64,000 nucleotides of DNA from Sesamum alatum (lineage: Eukaryota; Streptophyta; Magnoliopsida; Lamiales; Pedaliaceae). Below, piece by piece: positions 11,373-23,467 of this stretch. The position numbers and the translations under genes are program-made. The stretch spans positions 5,518,001 through 5,582,000 of the forward strand of contig JACGWO010000003.1 in assembly GCA_034509735.1 (NCBI GenBank). The letters are read 5' to 3'. Each line of letters begins with the position of its first letter. The first letter of the stretch is position 1. Below the pieces are notes generated by a model, which saw only the letters and a program-made list of their open reading frames with translations, searched no databases and was not told the origin of the DNA.

Positions 11373-13348
11373 ATCATTTTGTACAATATATGTCATATTC
11401 ATAATGATGATTAATATACATGTAAAACAAATATTATTATGTTATTTCAATTTTAATTAACAAAAAACTCAAAAAAAAAAGGGGGTAAATTTATTTGTTG
11501 AGTACATGTAATTGCATATAATTAATTTTTTAAAGGACCTGAATGAGTAATTAATTTAACATGAGTTCGAAAGTTGAAGGAACTGGTATTATAATAATTT
11601 GGTACAGTCATATCAAAACTACCACTTTCGATCTAAAATTCACTTTCCTTTATAAAGTATTAGTCGACATGGCACGCTGTCTGTCTCTACATGCGTATAA
11701 TAAATAATGTGTCACGTTTTAAAATATATTATAAATAAAAATATATATATATAAACCAACACATCACATTTTTCAAAAAAAAAAAGAAGAAAGAGAAAAA
11801 AAAAAAAGAAACAAACTTAGGGATATTATTGGCATAACAAAAAATTATGTTGCGGTACAAGTAGCCGCTCTTTGTGAGTAAAAATTAAGTTTTTTTATTG
11901 TACAAATACAATAATTAGTCGATGTGGCATGTCGTCCCTGCGTGCATATAATAAATAATATTTTATTTTTTGAGATACATTATAAATAAGAAAATATATA
12001 TACAAACTAACATATTACATTTCCAAAAAAAAAATCATTTTGTACAATACATGTCATATTCATAATGATGATTAATATACATGTAAAACAAATATTATTA
12101 TGTTATTTCAATTTTAATTAACAAAAAACTCAAAAAAAAGGGGGTAAATTTATTTGTTGAGTACATGTAATTGCATATAATTAATTTTTTAAAGGACCTG
12201 AATGAGTAATTAATTTAACATGAGTTCGAAAGTTGAAGGAACTGGTATTATAATAATTTGGTACAGTCATGTCAAAACTACCACTTTCGGTCTAAAATTC
12301 TCTTCCATTTATAAAGTATTAGTCGACATGGCACGCTGTCTGTCTCTACATGCGTATAATAAATAATGTGTCACGTTTTAAAATATATTATAAATAAAAA
12401 TATATATATATAAAACCAACACATCACATTTTTTCAAAAAAAAAAAAGAAGAAAGAGAAAAAAAAAAAGAAACAAACTTAGGGATATTATTGGCATAACA
12501 AAAAATTATGTTGCGGTACAAGTAACCGCTCTTTGTGAGTAAAAATTAAGTTTTTTTATTGTACAAATACAATAATTAGTCGATGTGGCATGTCGTCCCT
12601 GCGTGCATATAATAAATAATATTTTATTTTTTGAGATACATTATAAATAAGAAAATATATATACAAACTAACATATTACATTTCCAAAAAAAAAATCATT
12701 TTGTACAATATATGTCATATTCATAATGATGATTAATATACATGTAAAACAAATATTATTATGTTATTTCAATTTTAATTAACAAAAAACTCAAAAAAGA
12801 AAGGGGGTAAATTTATTTGTTGAGTACATGTAATTGCATATAATTAATTTTTTAAAGGACCTGAATGAGTAATTAATTTAATATGAGTTCGAAAGTTGAA
12901 GGAACTGATATTATAATAATTTGGTATAGTCATATCAAAACTATCACTTTCGGTCTAAAATTCTCTTCCCTTTATAAAGTACTAGTCGACATGGCACGTT
13001 GTCTGTCTCTACATGCGTATAATAAATAATGTTTCACGTTTTAAAATATATTATAAATAAAAATATATATATAAACCAACACATCACATTTTCCAAAAAA
13101 AAAAAAAGAAGAAAGAGGAAAAAAAAAAAACAAACTTAGGGATATTATTGGTATAACAAAAAAATTATGTTGCGGTACAAGTAACCGCTCTTTGTGAGTA
13201 AAAATTAAGTTTTTTTATTGTACAAATACAATAACTAGTCGATGTGGCATGTCGTCCTTGCGTGCATATAATAAATAATATTTTATTTTTTGAGATACAT
13301 ACATTATAAATAAGAAAATATATATACAAACTAACATATTACATTTCC
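11373..13348. repeat. Three-copy 661-bp tandem repeat
   Basis: The text ATCATTTTGTACAATA starts at 11373, 12034 and 12695, an exact 661-bp spacing. The copies are nearly identical apart from A-run lengths and scattered substitutions. Each unit joins about 280 bp of single-copy-like sequence to two ~190-bp Helitron-like monomers. The close similarity indicates recent unequal exchange or replication slippage, or possibly an assembly-sensitive region. Confidence 0.9.
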
Positions 13349-13550
13349 AAAAAAAAAAGAAAAAAAAATAACCTAGAGGTATTATTGAGATAACAAAAAT
13401 TGGTATCGTGATGTAAGTAACAGCTCTTCATGAGTGAAAGTAGGATTTTCTTTGTATGTAACTAGTCAACATGACACGCCATCAATGCGTGCATATTATA
13501 AATAATATTTTACATTTATATATAAATCAAACATCACATTTAATAATTAA

Positions 13551-13590
13551 AAAAAAGAAGAAGAAGAAGAAGAAGAAGTAGAAGAAGAAA
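13551..13590. repeat. GAA microsatellite
   Basis: A run of about eleven GAA/AAG units with one interruption lies in the A-rich part of a Helitron-like monomer. Confidence 0.85.
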
Positions 13591-13793
13591 GAAATAAATA
13601 AAAAACCAACTTAGGGTATTATTGACATAACAAAAAATTGGTGCCGCGGTGTAACTTAGCACTTTTTGTGAGTAAAATTAGGATTTTCTTTTTATATTAG
13701 TACAAATAATATTTCACACTTTATAATATATTATAAATAACAAAAAATATATATAAACCAACACATCACATTTCAAAAAAAAAAAAATAAAAA

Positions 13794-13834
13794 AGAAGAA
13801 GAAGAAGAAAGAAAGAAAGAAAGAAAGAAAGAGA
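13794..13834. repeat. GAA/GAAA microsatellite
   Basis: A compound run of GAA units passes into five or six GAAA units, again in the A-rich part of a monomer. Confidence 0.85.
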
Positions 13835-14230
13835 AAAAAGAAACCAACTTAGAGGTATTATTGACATTTAAAAAAAATTAGTGTCTTAGTGTAACTCTTT
13901 GTGGTTAAAAATAAGATTTTCTTTTTTATATTAGTATAAACTAGCTGTTGTGGCACGCCGTCCCTACGTGCATATAATAAATATTCTTTTGCACTTTAAA
14001 ATATATTATTATTATAAATAAAAGCAAAATATAAATCATTACATCACGGTAAAAAAATAAATAAAAAAGAAAAAAAACCAATTTATCAATTAGTGAAAGT
14101 TTTGAAGTTAAATAAGTTAGTTTTATTATCGGTTAAAGGGCATTTTTGACCTCACAAAAAATAGTGCAGCGGATTAATTAACCACTGTTTTGTGAGTGTA
14201 GAGGGGGTTTTCTTTATATAATAGTATAGA

Positions 14231-15181
14231 TATAGATATAGATTAGTATAGAAGATACTATATGGCTTCATCTGGTTCAAGTGTTAGGATTGGACATGGT
14301 AGAAATGAGTGAGATGAAAAATGAAACAGTAATAAATCCCACTACTCATTATATGTTGTTTGGTTTGATGTACTATAATGTGTGATATCCCATGTAGTAA
14401 TACAATCTGGTGTTTGTTTAAAAGGGTTCTAAAGTATGATTTAATGTAAAAGACAATAAACGATATCATTTTTTAAATTATTTTTATTTTAACATTGTAA
14501 TTAGCGGTTGAATAAAATTCCAATTTCACATAAAAAAAATTATTGTAGTTTGTGAATAATTACATAAAATTAAAAAAAAAAACTCTCAATAAATATAATT
14601 TTTAAAGTAAAATGCTTATGGAATATTTCTTTTCATATTCATATATGGCAGAAGTTCAAAATAAACATTCAATTAAGAAAAAGGGAGAGAGGGGGGATGA
14701 AAATTCGACTTTTTAAAATTTAATAACTAATCAAACTTAAATATTTTTCAAAAGTTCAAAAATGAAGTAATGCTTTCTTTATTATATTTTATTATTAAAT
14801 TATTATAAAAGAAGAGACAAATAGACATTGGATGCGTGTTTTCAAGAAAAATGCATATTGCCATGGGAAAAAAATCCGTCTGCAGTAGCGAGATCTATCA
14901 AAACGTTGCCCAGAGAATTATTGATTGATATCGGCGAGAGCTGCAGCAAATTCCACTCTGGGTATATTTAGTATGAAATTGACGCAAGTGTATATTTATG
15001 TATTATTACGAGATAGAATTATTGGTTGAGAATTCTACGTACGCAGTGTTTGTTTTGATTTTGTTATGTAGCTGAATAGTCTTTAGTGCTGTAGTGTTGT
15101 TTGCGTGGATTGTGTCTGCATATATTGTGAAGGCGGAAGAGCGAAAACTGTGTTTCAAAACATAATGTAAATCGCATATAA
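14231..15181. other. AT-rich spacer before the retrotransposon block
   Basis: No gene, tandem repeat or element end is recognisable here. It ends at the tip of the first LTR of the nested block. Confidence 0.4.
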
Positions 15182-16883
15182 TGAAGATTCGATCCAACGA
15201 GTGTGCCCTTAGATACTCCTAAGCATTAGATGTAGAATGTATAGATTATAGATATATAAAAGAATAAGAAAAATCTAAACACATAGATCATATAGAAAAC
15301 GAAACGAGAATAACATGAACTAAATAGTATATTACCCTTGTAGTTTTCCTCTTGTCGAACACGTACGTGCTTTGCTCCTCTATTCGAACTTCAATCGTGC
15401 TCACGGAAGGTTTCAACAAAGAAAATCCTCCAAAGATATCCACAGGACATCGAGAGAGAGCTTGGATTTCTTTCTAGAAGAAATCAAGTCCTTTCAGAAG
15501 ATAAAGACCAAAAGGAATAACAATATCAATTAGTGTATCTTTTTATCTAGCTTTGTTCTTCAATTGATCCTAGATCAATGAAGAAGCAAAGAGGGATGAG
15601 AGGGGAGAGAAAGGGCCGGCCGAATCCTCCTAGAGGAAGAGAGCAAGTATTTTCTTGAATGCTAGAAAATGAATAATGAGGATGCTTGATAGGTTAGGTT
15701 ATGTATACACACACATATATATATATATATATACATAATTAATGGAACTATGAAATGTGTCTAGATACCTCTAAGACATGTCTAGGTTCATTTTCAATCA
15801 TCCGCCAACTAAGCATCTATTCACAAGGTATGATTAAATCATAACAAGTGAGGAAACCGTAAGCAAGGTTGACTTGTTCCATCCTAAAAAGGAACAAATC
15901 CTTCTTCCAAATAAGCCCTTGACCAACTTTTATGTTCTTTTTAAGAGCTAAAAATTGGCCACCTCGTTATGGGGAGCCCAATAGATTATTGGACCATCCA
16001 TCTAATGGACTATCCCATGAATAAATAATCGAATTACTTATTATCTTTTGGAATTAACTCTAAGTTAATTCCCTCACCTCCTCGGTGATTTGAGTATGAC
16101 TCTATAGGTTCACCCTCAACTAAACTTGGGCTCGTGTCCAACAAAAGTCCATCACCATGGGTGACCATCTAGCAATGGTTCACAGTACTAGAGACTAGGT
16201 AAATGCTGGCATGAACATTTAGGCTCCCGATTGCCATATGGGTACGCTCCTTCCATTTACCGTCTTCCTGCCTTAGCCTAAGCATGGAATTGGGTGTCTC
16301 TCCTCATCCTTGACTAGGTTGCTGTACTTGACGCTCAAGGCTGCATTCGCTACATTGCATCAATGTAGGAAACCATTTGCTACTCACTGTGGCCACAATT
16401 TCAAAGAGCATGAACGAGTCTCGGAGTGCATAGGAGATACCGCTGTCACATACTGAAACACATCGTCCTTGTTACACACTCCGACTGTACTAGACAAGGC
16501 TTATGATTAACATTTTTGACACATGAACACCTCTTGTCAGATCCAAGACACAACATTGTGAATACGTGGCTGCCATGGTTCCTCAAGTTCGAGGACTATT
16601 CCCGTACTATCGGGGTCGGGAAACTCCAGTCGTACCTACCAAGCCTCAAGAGCGTTCATATGATGATTCCCCGTAAGTTAGTTTAGTTTGCATACTCCCG
16701 GTCGACCAACCCACTAAGATCGTATAGATGTCCAACGTCTTTAAATGAATACGATACGAAGTGCAAGTCTTAGTAGGATACTCGATCCCCTATCTTGAGG
16801 TACTCGACTTGGAACATTTTAGACCCAACCTTTTATCAGTTGGTTTCATAACCACCTTCCAATGTGTGGTCGAACTGCATAGG
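15182..16883 (-). mobile_element. Truncated copia LTR (type A, -)
   Basis: The - strand end reads TGAAGATTCGATCC on the + strand at 15182, the counterpart of the other minus LTR ends. Family landmarks follow, including the ACCCTCA/CTAGACTTGGGC block near 16110-16140 and the CCATGGGTG block near 16158. The LTR stops at 16883, where a + LTR tip begins. Roughly 200 bp of its own 5' end is missing when compared with 45250-45506. It contains an AT microsatellite at about 15700-15732. Confidence 0.75.
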
Positions 16884-19065
16884 TGTTAGAATAGGTGACC
16901 AAAAAGCCAATTAGATTAGCGGTTTTGGGAACTATTAGTCAATCTTTATTAATATAATATTATCTTGATGAATAGAGTATGTATTCATCACTGGCATTGT
17001 GTTTGTTGTGCTTACTACTAACGTTGAATGGTGCTTCAACGTCACAACAAATGCCCACAGACCAATTCGATAACCCATATAGTTGGGCTGTGCATTGGAT
17101 GGCGGCTATGAAACCAACTTCTGAGGGTTGGTCTGAAACATTCCAAGTCGAGGACCTAAAAATCGGGTATCGAGTGTCCTATTGAGACTTGCACTAAATA
17201 TTGCATTCGCTGGGTGAGTGTCGAGTTTCATCGGCGATAGACGAAGGTCGTCTATGCAATTCGAGTGGGTTAGTTGACAAGGTGGTCCACTGACTGAACT
17301 GACTCGCGGGAATCAGCATAATGGAAACCTTGGAGGCTTGGTCGGTATGACTGGAATTCCCGGTTCTAATAGTACGGGATTAGTCCTCGGACTCGAGGAA
17401 TCATGGCAGTCACGTGCATACGAAGACTGTATCTTGGATCTGGCGAGAGGTGATCATTCTGTAAGTTGGTCATTATAAGCCTTGTCCAGTGCAGTTGGAG
17501 TATGTAGCGAGGACGGTGGTGGATTCCAAGATAGGATCTGTCCCCCGTTAGTATATGACGATGATATCTCATATGCGCTCTGAGATGGTTTAGACTCTGA
17601 AAGTTATGGCCATAGCAATTGATTGAGTAGGAAAGGATTTCCTACGTTGATCGATAGAGTAAACGCATCTCGGGTATGAAGCATAGTTGCCTAGTCAAGG
17701 ATGGGAACCGACGTCCAAATTTATACCCTAAACTAAGACAGGGAGATGGTCGATGGTAGGACCGTACGCGTATGGAATCGGCGCCTAAAGTTCATGCTAA
17801 CATTCACCTAGTCTCTAGTACCATGGACCGTTGCTAAACAGCCACCCATGGTGACGGACTCCTATTGGACATGAGCCCAAGTCTAGCTGAGGGTGAACCT
17901 AAAGGGTCACACACAAATAACCAAGGAGGTGAAAGAGTTGACTTGGAGTCAATTTCAGAGGATAATAAGTAATTGGATTACTTATGGGATTGTCCATTGG
18001 ATGGACGGACCGATATTGTATCGGGCCCTCATTTTATCGATAAATGAGATTTATCGATTAAGTAGAGAATCGAAGCTTGGATCTTTTAATTGGATTAAAA
18101 GATCAATGGGAATTATTTAATTGGACCATGAATTAAATAGGATTTGATTCTTGGTCTACTGTAATTGGATTATAATAAAATCCGGTCCGTTAAATTTTGA
18201 CCCAAGAGAGGTGTTAATTCCACTGTTGGAATTAGAAGAAGTTGGACTTCTAAAAGGAGATAGCTGAAAATTACTTCTTTTGGAAGTACTGAAATTGGCC
18301 ATGAAGACCTTCGATGACAAGTTGACTTATCTCTTTTGGAAAGAGACAAATCAATTCCAATCAATCCTCTTTCACTTGGTATGATTAAATCATACCATAT
18401 GAAATGGTAGGCTTGATTGATGATTAATTGGGATTGATTGGAATGTATCTAGACATCATTGGATGAACCTAGACACATTCCAATAATCGCATTAATAAAG
18501 TATATATACGTGTATATACTATCATCAAAGAGAAGAGTTTTATTATTCATCTTTTTCTAGGAAAAAGATGAACACTCTCTACCCTCTCTCTCTACTCTCT
18601 AAATCCTCTTTGTTGCTTCATTGATCTAGGATCAATTGAAGAACAAAGTTGAATCAAGAAGGAACACTAATTTGATAGTGTAATCCCTTCTTCGATTTCA
18701 TCCTCTAGATCCGTTGTTCACTAGCAAGAAAAACGACATCCTCCCGGTGTGGTGTGAACTACGTTAGAGGGTTTCTACGTTGGGACCTGGTGTGAATGAA
18801 CATCGGGAGGAATCAACACGTGTAGCCGATCGAAATACAAAATCGAGAAAGGTATTCCAACTTACATCTATGCTCTCGGTTTCTTCTTTATTCTATAGCC
18901 ACGAACGCTTGTTTATTTTATATGCTTATATTATGCGTTTATACACCGATAGCCCGGGAACGTTCAGGGGTACACTCCTTGAACGCGATTTAAATTCTTT
19001 TATTCCGCACATCTTTATCTTCACCGGGCTTCCGCCGCGTTCCCGGGCCGATCCGCTTTCCTTCA
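16884..19065 (+). mobile_element. E1 5' LTR (type A, 2182 bp)
   Basis: It begins TGTTAGAATAGGTGACC and ends CTTTCCTTCA, directly followed by AG and a primer-binding site. A TATA-rich segment (ATAAAGTATATATACG, near 18492) would be the U3 promoter. The double-stem structure described in the findings lies at 18953-19047. The tip interrupts the minus LTR at 15182-16883, so E1 probably inserted into it. Confidence 0.88.
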
Positions 19066-19067
19066 AG

Positions 19068-19081
19068 TGGTATCAGAGTCC
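19068..19081 (+). other. Primer-binding site (tRNA-iMet)
   Basis: TGGTATCAGAGTCC starts two bases after the LTR end. It is the standard plant Ty1/copia site complementary to the initiator methionine tRNA 3' end, with one change (T for C after GAG). Confidence 0.9.
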
Positions 19082-21400
19082 GGATCGGTGTATGTGGCTA
19101 TGGATTACATATTTTACATGTTCAAGTATGTTCAACATGTTTCAATCGGCTTTAAAAGCATGTATTTATTGCTTTTAATTTTCATTATTATTTGTTGAAA
19201 TTTGCATGTTTAATTATGTTGATTAATCATGGATATTTGGGTGATTTTAGAAAATTGAATTTTCTGAAATCTGGGTATTTATTTCAGTTTTTTATGTGCA
19301 GAATAAATTAAAAAAAATAAAAAAATATTACAGCAGCAGCAGCAGGCTGCCTGCTGCACCGCGCGGGCGCACAAGGCAGTCGCGCGTGCGAGCGGGCACG
19401 TGGGGGGTGCTGCCGGCCGCGCACTAGATGCCCGCACGTGCTGGGCACGTGGGGGGTGCTGCCGGCCGCGCACGCTTGGCGTGCGGGCACGCTCGCGGCC
19501 GTCTGTGCGGCCGGCTGGCGCGGCCGAACGGGCTGGGCCGTTTTTTTCGCCGTTTTTCAAGAAAATTTGATTTTCTGGTATTCTGCATATTTTTTTCTGA
19601 AATATTTAATTTATGGCTGATTTAATTTTAGTTGAGAACGATTTTTCCTAAAATTAAATTGCCTAAGATTATTCTGGAAATGGTTTCCAAACAAACAAAA
19701 AAAAAAAAAAAAAAAGAAAATGTACATGGGTTGTACGAGGTTTCTAATATCCATTTTTAATTGCATTTTTAACATGTATTTTTCTGCATTTAATTATGTT
19801 GTGAAATGATATTGGATATCATTTATTTAATACATGGTTTGTATTATTTGGAACATGATTATATTGTGTATGTAATTATGTTGTGTTTTGTTAATTGGAT
19901 TAACCAGGGGTGATAACGAAGCCCATTGACCTGTGTATGGTTTTAAATTCCTTTTGGGTGGGGCCTGCTTGCCTCTTATTTTGGAACTATTATCTCCCAC
20001 TTTCGCCTCATGATGTTAAGGCTTGTCTTTTTTCCTTTTATTTCCCATGTATTCCATTTCTCTTGTAATGAGAGTAGTAAGGAATTTTTTGGTGAGGTTT
20101 TACATTTTATGTATAATATGGCAAGCCACGGAGAAAAAGGAGGCCCACATTGGATGGAGGCACAAGGTGAGACATCAAGGCGAAACAAGTAGAGTACAAG
20201 GTCCATTGGCATGACATTTGGTTAATTTGTTGTAATAGGAAAAAATTGCATTTTACGTCCCACAACTTACACCGTTTGTGATTTTGGTCCCATTAATTTT
20301 TGACGTAGCAATTTTAGTCCCATAAGTCCACAAACGTTGCAATTTTAGTCCCATTGATAAAATTCGTTAAAATTTTAATGTTGCAATTTTAAGTCCATAA
20401 ATCACATCTAATGAAACGTTGCAATTTTAGTCCCATAAGTCCACAAACGTTGCAATTTTAATCCCATACATGTGCTCCTTTCGTTAAAATTTTAACTGAT
20501 TTCGTCAATAGGACTAAAATTGCAACGTTTGTGGACTTATGGGACTAAAATTGCTACGTCAAAAATTAATGGAACCAAAATTGTAAATGGTGTAAGTTAT
20601 GGACGTAAAATGCAGTTTTCCCGTTGTAATAGTGTAGGACCACCCTAGACAGACCATAGACTCACTGCGGGCTCAGTGGGTCGCATAGGTTGGGCTCGTG
20701 ATCATCCAACAGGGGTATGCTAGATTTACTTGCATGCGATGTATTTACTTAAATGCTCTGTAATATTGGATATTTATGCATGCAAAATATTAATGTGATG
20801 AGGTCTCCGTCAATAATTTTGAACTCTCACTTGGTTGGACCAAGTTGAAATATTAGGCCCATGATGGACTTGGATCAAAATGGTTTTGATCTGTCCAAGC
20901 CTTCCATCCATAGCAATGTCGTGAGGAAGCTACCGCTACCCAAATGTGGTCTCACGAGTCGTGGCACATTTGGAATAGAGGAAAACTGCACCGTTGTTGT
21001 GAACAAAGAGTACACTTATTGTTTCCCTATCTCACGAGTCGTGGGAGCCGACAATTGAGGTATGATTTGGTTTATGGGTCGGGCCTAACATCGAGTGGCA
21101 TGATTCGCTTGGAGTCCTCGGGATCATGTGAAGAGGTGAGGCAGAATATCTTGGGAATCTCACCGGATGAGAATGGTATTGGATACCTCCCACGAGGCTT
21201 TTTCCATGTGAATCGTAAAAGCGGGGCATGAGAATTGCGCTTGTGGATCCCAAACCCACTAGGAAATGGTTTCCCGAAACCCCATTTGAGAGTGATGGAC
21301 TTTCGTAGAAATAGTGGGAGGGGTTAGTGACTAAAGGACCAAGTCTTAACTTGAACATAATATTATTATAATCTACTGAATGTTTTTCTATTTAACTGTT
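19082..21400 (+). other. E1 long untranslated leader
   Basis: About 2.3 kb separates the PBS from the gag remnant. It holds a GC-rich block at 19330-19535, an A-run near 19697-19716, a nested MITE at 20239-20622 and a conserved CTGCGGGCTCAGTGG block (20666-20680). It also holds two copies of the palindrome CACGAGTCGTG at 20953 and 21033. E4 and E3 carry matching leaders at 33109-35414 and 53401-55090, so the leader is a family trait. The open frames within it are not supported as genes. Confidence 0.7.
20229..20632. mobile_element. Mutator-type MITE inserted in the E1 leader
   Basis: The element spans about 20239-20622. Its arms (AAAAATTGCATTTTACGTCC and complement) pair for more than 100 bp. 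It is flanked by the direct repeat GTTGTAATAG (20229-20238 and 20623-20632), a 9-10-bp duplication. The related leader of E4 has uninterrupted CTTGTAATAGTGTAGGGC at about 34593, an empty-site equivalent that confirms a later insertion. Internal repeats of AAACGTTGCAATTTTAGTCC show further duplication. Confidence 0.88.
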
Positions 21401-22250
21401 GATGTCTAAGAAACCACTAACCCTTATACTAGACTAATAAGTCTAATGGAACGTAATACCACGCTTTGTTGTGAAATCATAAGATAGTCTTAGATTTCAA
21501 AGAACCATACTTATGTTCTAGATAAGGTTTTTCCTCAGACCGTGCAAGAAGGATCATCGCCAAAGAACGTTTGACGTTCAAGAAGAGGCTTGATGACAAG
21601 TGAAAGGTCCGCAGCATCATACTGGCATTCATAGATAATGAGATCCAGAAGCAGTATGATAGGCTGGAGGATGTTGGCTCGATGATGCTTCGATTGCAGC
21701 AAGTCTATGCGGTCCCAGACCGGCATGTTAGATATGCTGCAACGAGGGCATTCTTCGGAGAGAAGACAATAGAAGGATCGTCGGTACAAGAGCATGGAGT
21801 GATGATGCTATCCCTTGTGGAAAAAGCTCAAAGACCTCCAAGCTGATCTCGAAAGAGTGATGTACATTACCCTGATCCTTCAGTCTCTTCTCCCCTCACT
21901 CGACCCATTTATAGTCAACTACAACATGAATGAGCTTGAGAAAGACCTTCATAACTTGATAAAATTGCTGGTCCAGTACGAGGCAATGATTGAAAAAATC
22001 TGCGACGACGGTACTAGTGAGGATGCTTCGACCTCTGAAGCGAAAGGCAAGGGTGCCGGACGCAGGAAGAGGAAAAAGGCTCAAACAACATCAGCCGCTG
22101 CCAGCACTTTGAGTGCTCCTGTTACACCGCTGGGGGGGGGGGGGTAAAGGAAAGAGGAAAAGGGTTCGGCAGTCAGAGGTTTCGAATGATGTTTGCATTA
22201 ACTACGAAAAAAGGGACATTGGAAGAGGGAGTTTCCTAAAGCCCCTCTCC
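21401..22250 (+). pseudogene. E1 gag remnant
   Basis: A Ty1/copia Gag (UBN2-type) relic begins near ATGTCTAAGAAACC at 21400. The segment 21815-22147 still shows a readable portion: PFIVNYNMNELEKDLHNLIK, then LVQYEA and the basic KGKGAGRRKRKKA tract. This aligns with E3's better gag at 52787-53170. Frameshifts, stops and a G-run of ten bases near 22132 break it. No zinc knuckle survives. It cannot make a capsid protein. Confidence 0.75.
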
Positions 22251-22429
22251 AATGAAGGTGATATTTGAATTGAGTATCAACACGATCACTGATCTGTTCT
22301 CTGGTACTGGATACCAGTCGTTCATAACATGTGAATGGTTCACAGGTGATGATAAGGAATAGAAAGTTAAGACAGATGATCCTAAGGTCTAGCAATGGCG
22401 AAACTATTGCTGCAAAGACTAAGGACTAG

Positions 22430-23467
22430 TTAGGCTTAGTAGTGATCATGTTAAGATTGTGTCTGCGGGGAATTATGTCATCTAGCAGGATCAAAGTATG
22501 TTACATTTATTGTTGGACAATTTTGGATACAATAATTTGATTAATAAAATTACTTTTATTTGACAAAGAATGGCGATTCTTATCTGCTAGGTTTGGTACA
22601 TAAACACTTAACACTATCCCATAATTAAATTATGAGTACTCAAAATAAATGACTAAAATGGATTAAATCAACATGAGCTTACGGATTTTGCATCCATGGC
22701 TAGGTCAGTTTCCTTTAGTTAAGGGTGAGGAAGCTGGAAGATCCAAAGAATCTAGCAATAGATGATTTGGATTTGCTAGCTTGCAAATCTTCTCTGAGGA
22801 GGAAAAGACTAAAGAGCCATTTTGTTAGACAAAGTGGGCTTGGCGATAGTCTATTGGATTGGATCCAAAAAGACTTCTATAGATTACTGAATACACAGGA
22901 TCAGAAGAGGGTTCACAAGTTTAAGAACCTTTGGTAGGTTCGGGGAATTAGACTTGGAGTGGTGAACCAAACTTGTTACCTTTCGATTAGATCGAGAGGG
23001 TGTGTATTTAGTAGGCGTGCCAATAGCCTATTGGATTGGATCCAAAACGATCCGTAAGGTTACTAAATACACAAGACTAAAAGAGGAATCACAAGTCTAA
23101 GAACCTTTGGTAGGTTCGGGATATTAGACTTGGAGTGGTGAATTAATTTGGTTACCTTTCGATTAGATCGAGAGGACGTGTGATCAGTGGGATTTCTCGA
23201 ATATCCGAATGAGAATAAAATTCTCAATCAGTGAAATTCTTCTTGAAACGACCATGGTTGAATGGGTCTAATAAGGGAGAGAACAAACCCTGTTGGACTT
23301 GGTTCGCTCGGTATTTCACTGAAGTTACCTTAGCCCATCTAGACATGAACTTGAAAGTTGCTAGGTTGAGAAACATGCTCTTTCTTAAAGTCATGATCTA
23401 GTTACCATATTGGATATGGTTTGAAAAGTCTGTATCCTACAAAGTTCTTGAGTATGTGGGATGGTCT
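22430..23467 (+). pseudogene. E1 GAG_pre-integrase and integrase remnant
   Basis: The segment 22725-22937 aligns with the pre-integrase zinc region of E3: LAIDDLDLLACKSSLRRKR against the CESCLKGK region, then DSLLDWIQKDFYRLLNTQ. The HHCC cysteine pair is reduced to one. Downstream, integrase text is a decayed shadow (RLDRE for SDRGGE). A ~190-bp block is duplicated inside: LDWIQ-coding text to the GGTGAA(C/T) block at about 22853-22970 and again at 23030-23150. The same decay and duplication occur in E2. The region is cut at 23467 by an LTR tip. Confidence 0.7.

Larger units (their letters stand above)
11657..14230 (-). mobile_element. Tandem array of Helitron-like short elements
   Basis: At its right edge the - strand reads TCTATACTATTATATAAAG from 14230, a good Helitron 5' tip preceded by A. 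Moving left, each monomer (about 200-260 bp) ends on the - strand in CTAGT or CTAAT, about eight bases after a GC-rich hairpin (for example GCACG...CGTGC near 13955-13975). It is directly followed by a TATACTAATATAAAA-like 5' tip of the next monomer. Junctions are visible near 11660, 11915, 12580, 13237, 13460 and 13940. The order 3' end then 5' tip is what tandem Helitron copies would give. Older monomers on the right are more diverged. Confidence 0.55.

Noticed and set aside
15700..15735. Possible hairpin or origin-like AT run
   Set aside because: It is a simple CA/TA microsatellite within a truncated LTR.
19279..19560. Ala/Arg-rich frames on both strands
   Set aside because: Same cause as at 33267: base composition of the GC-rich leader module.
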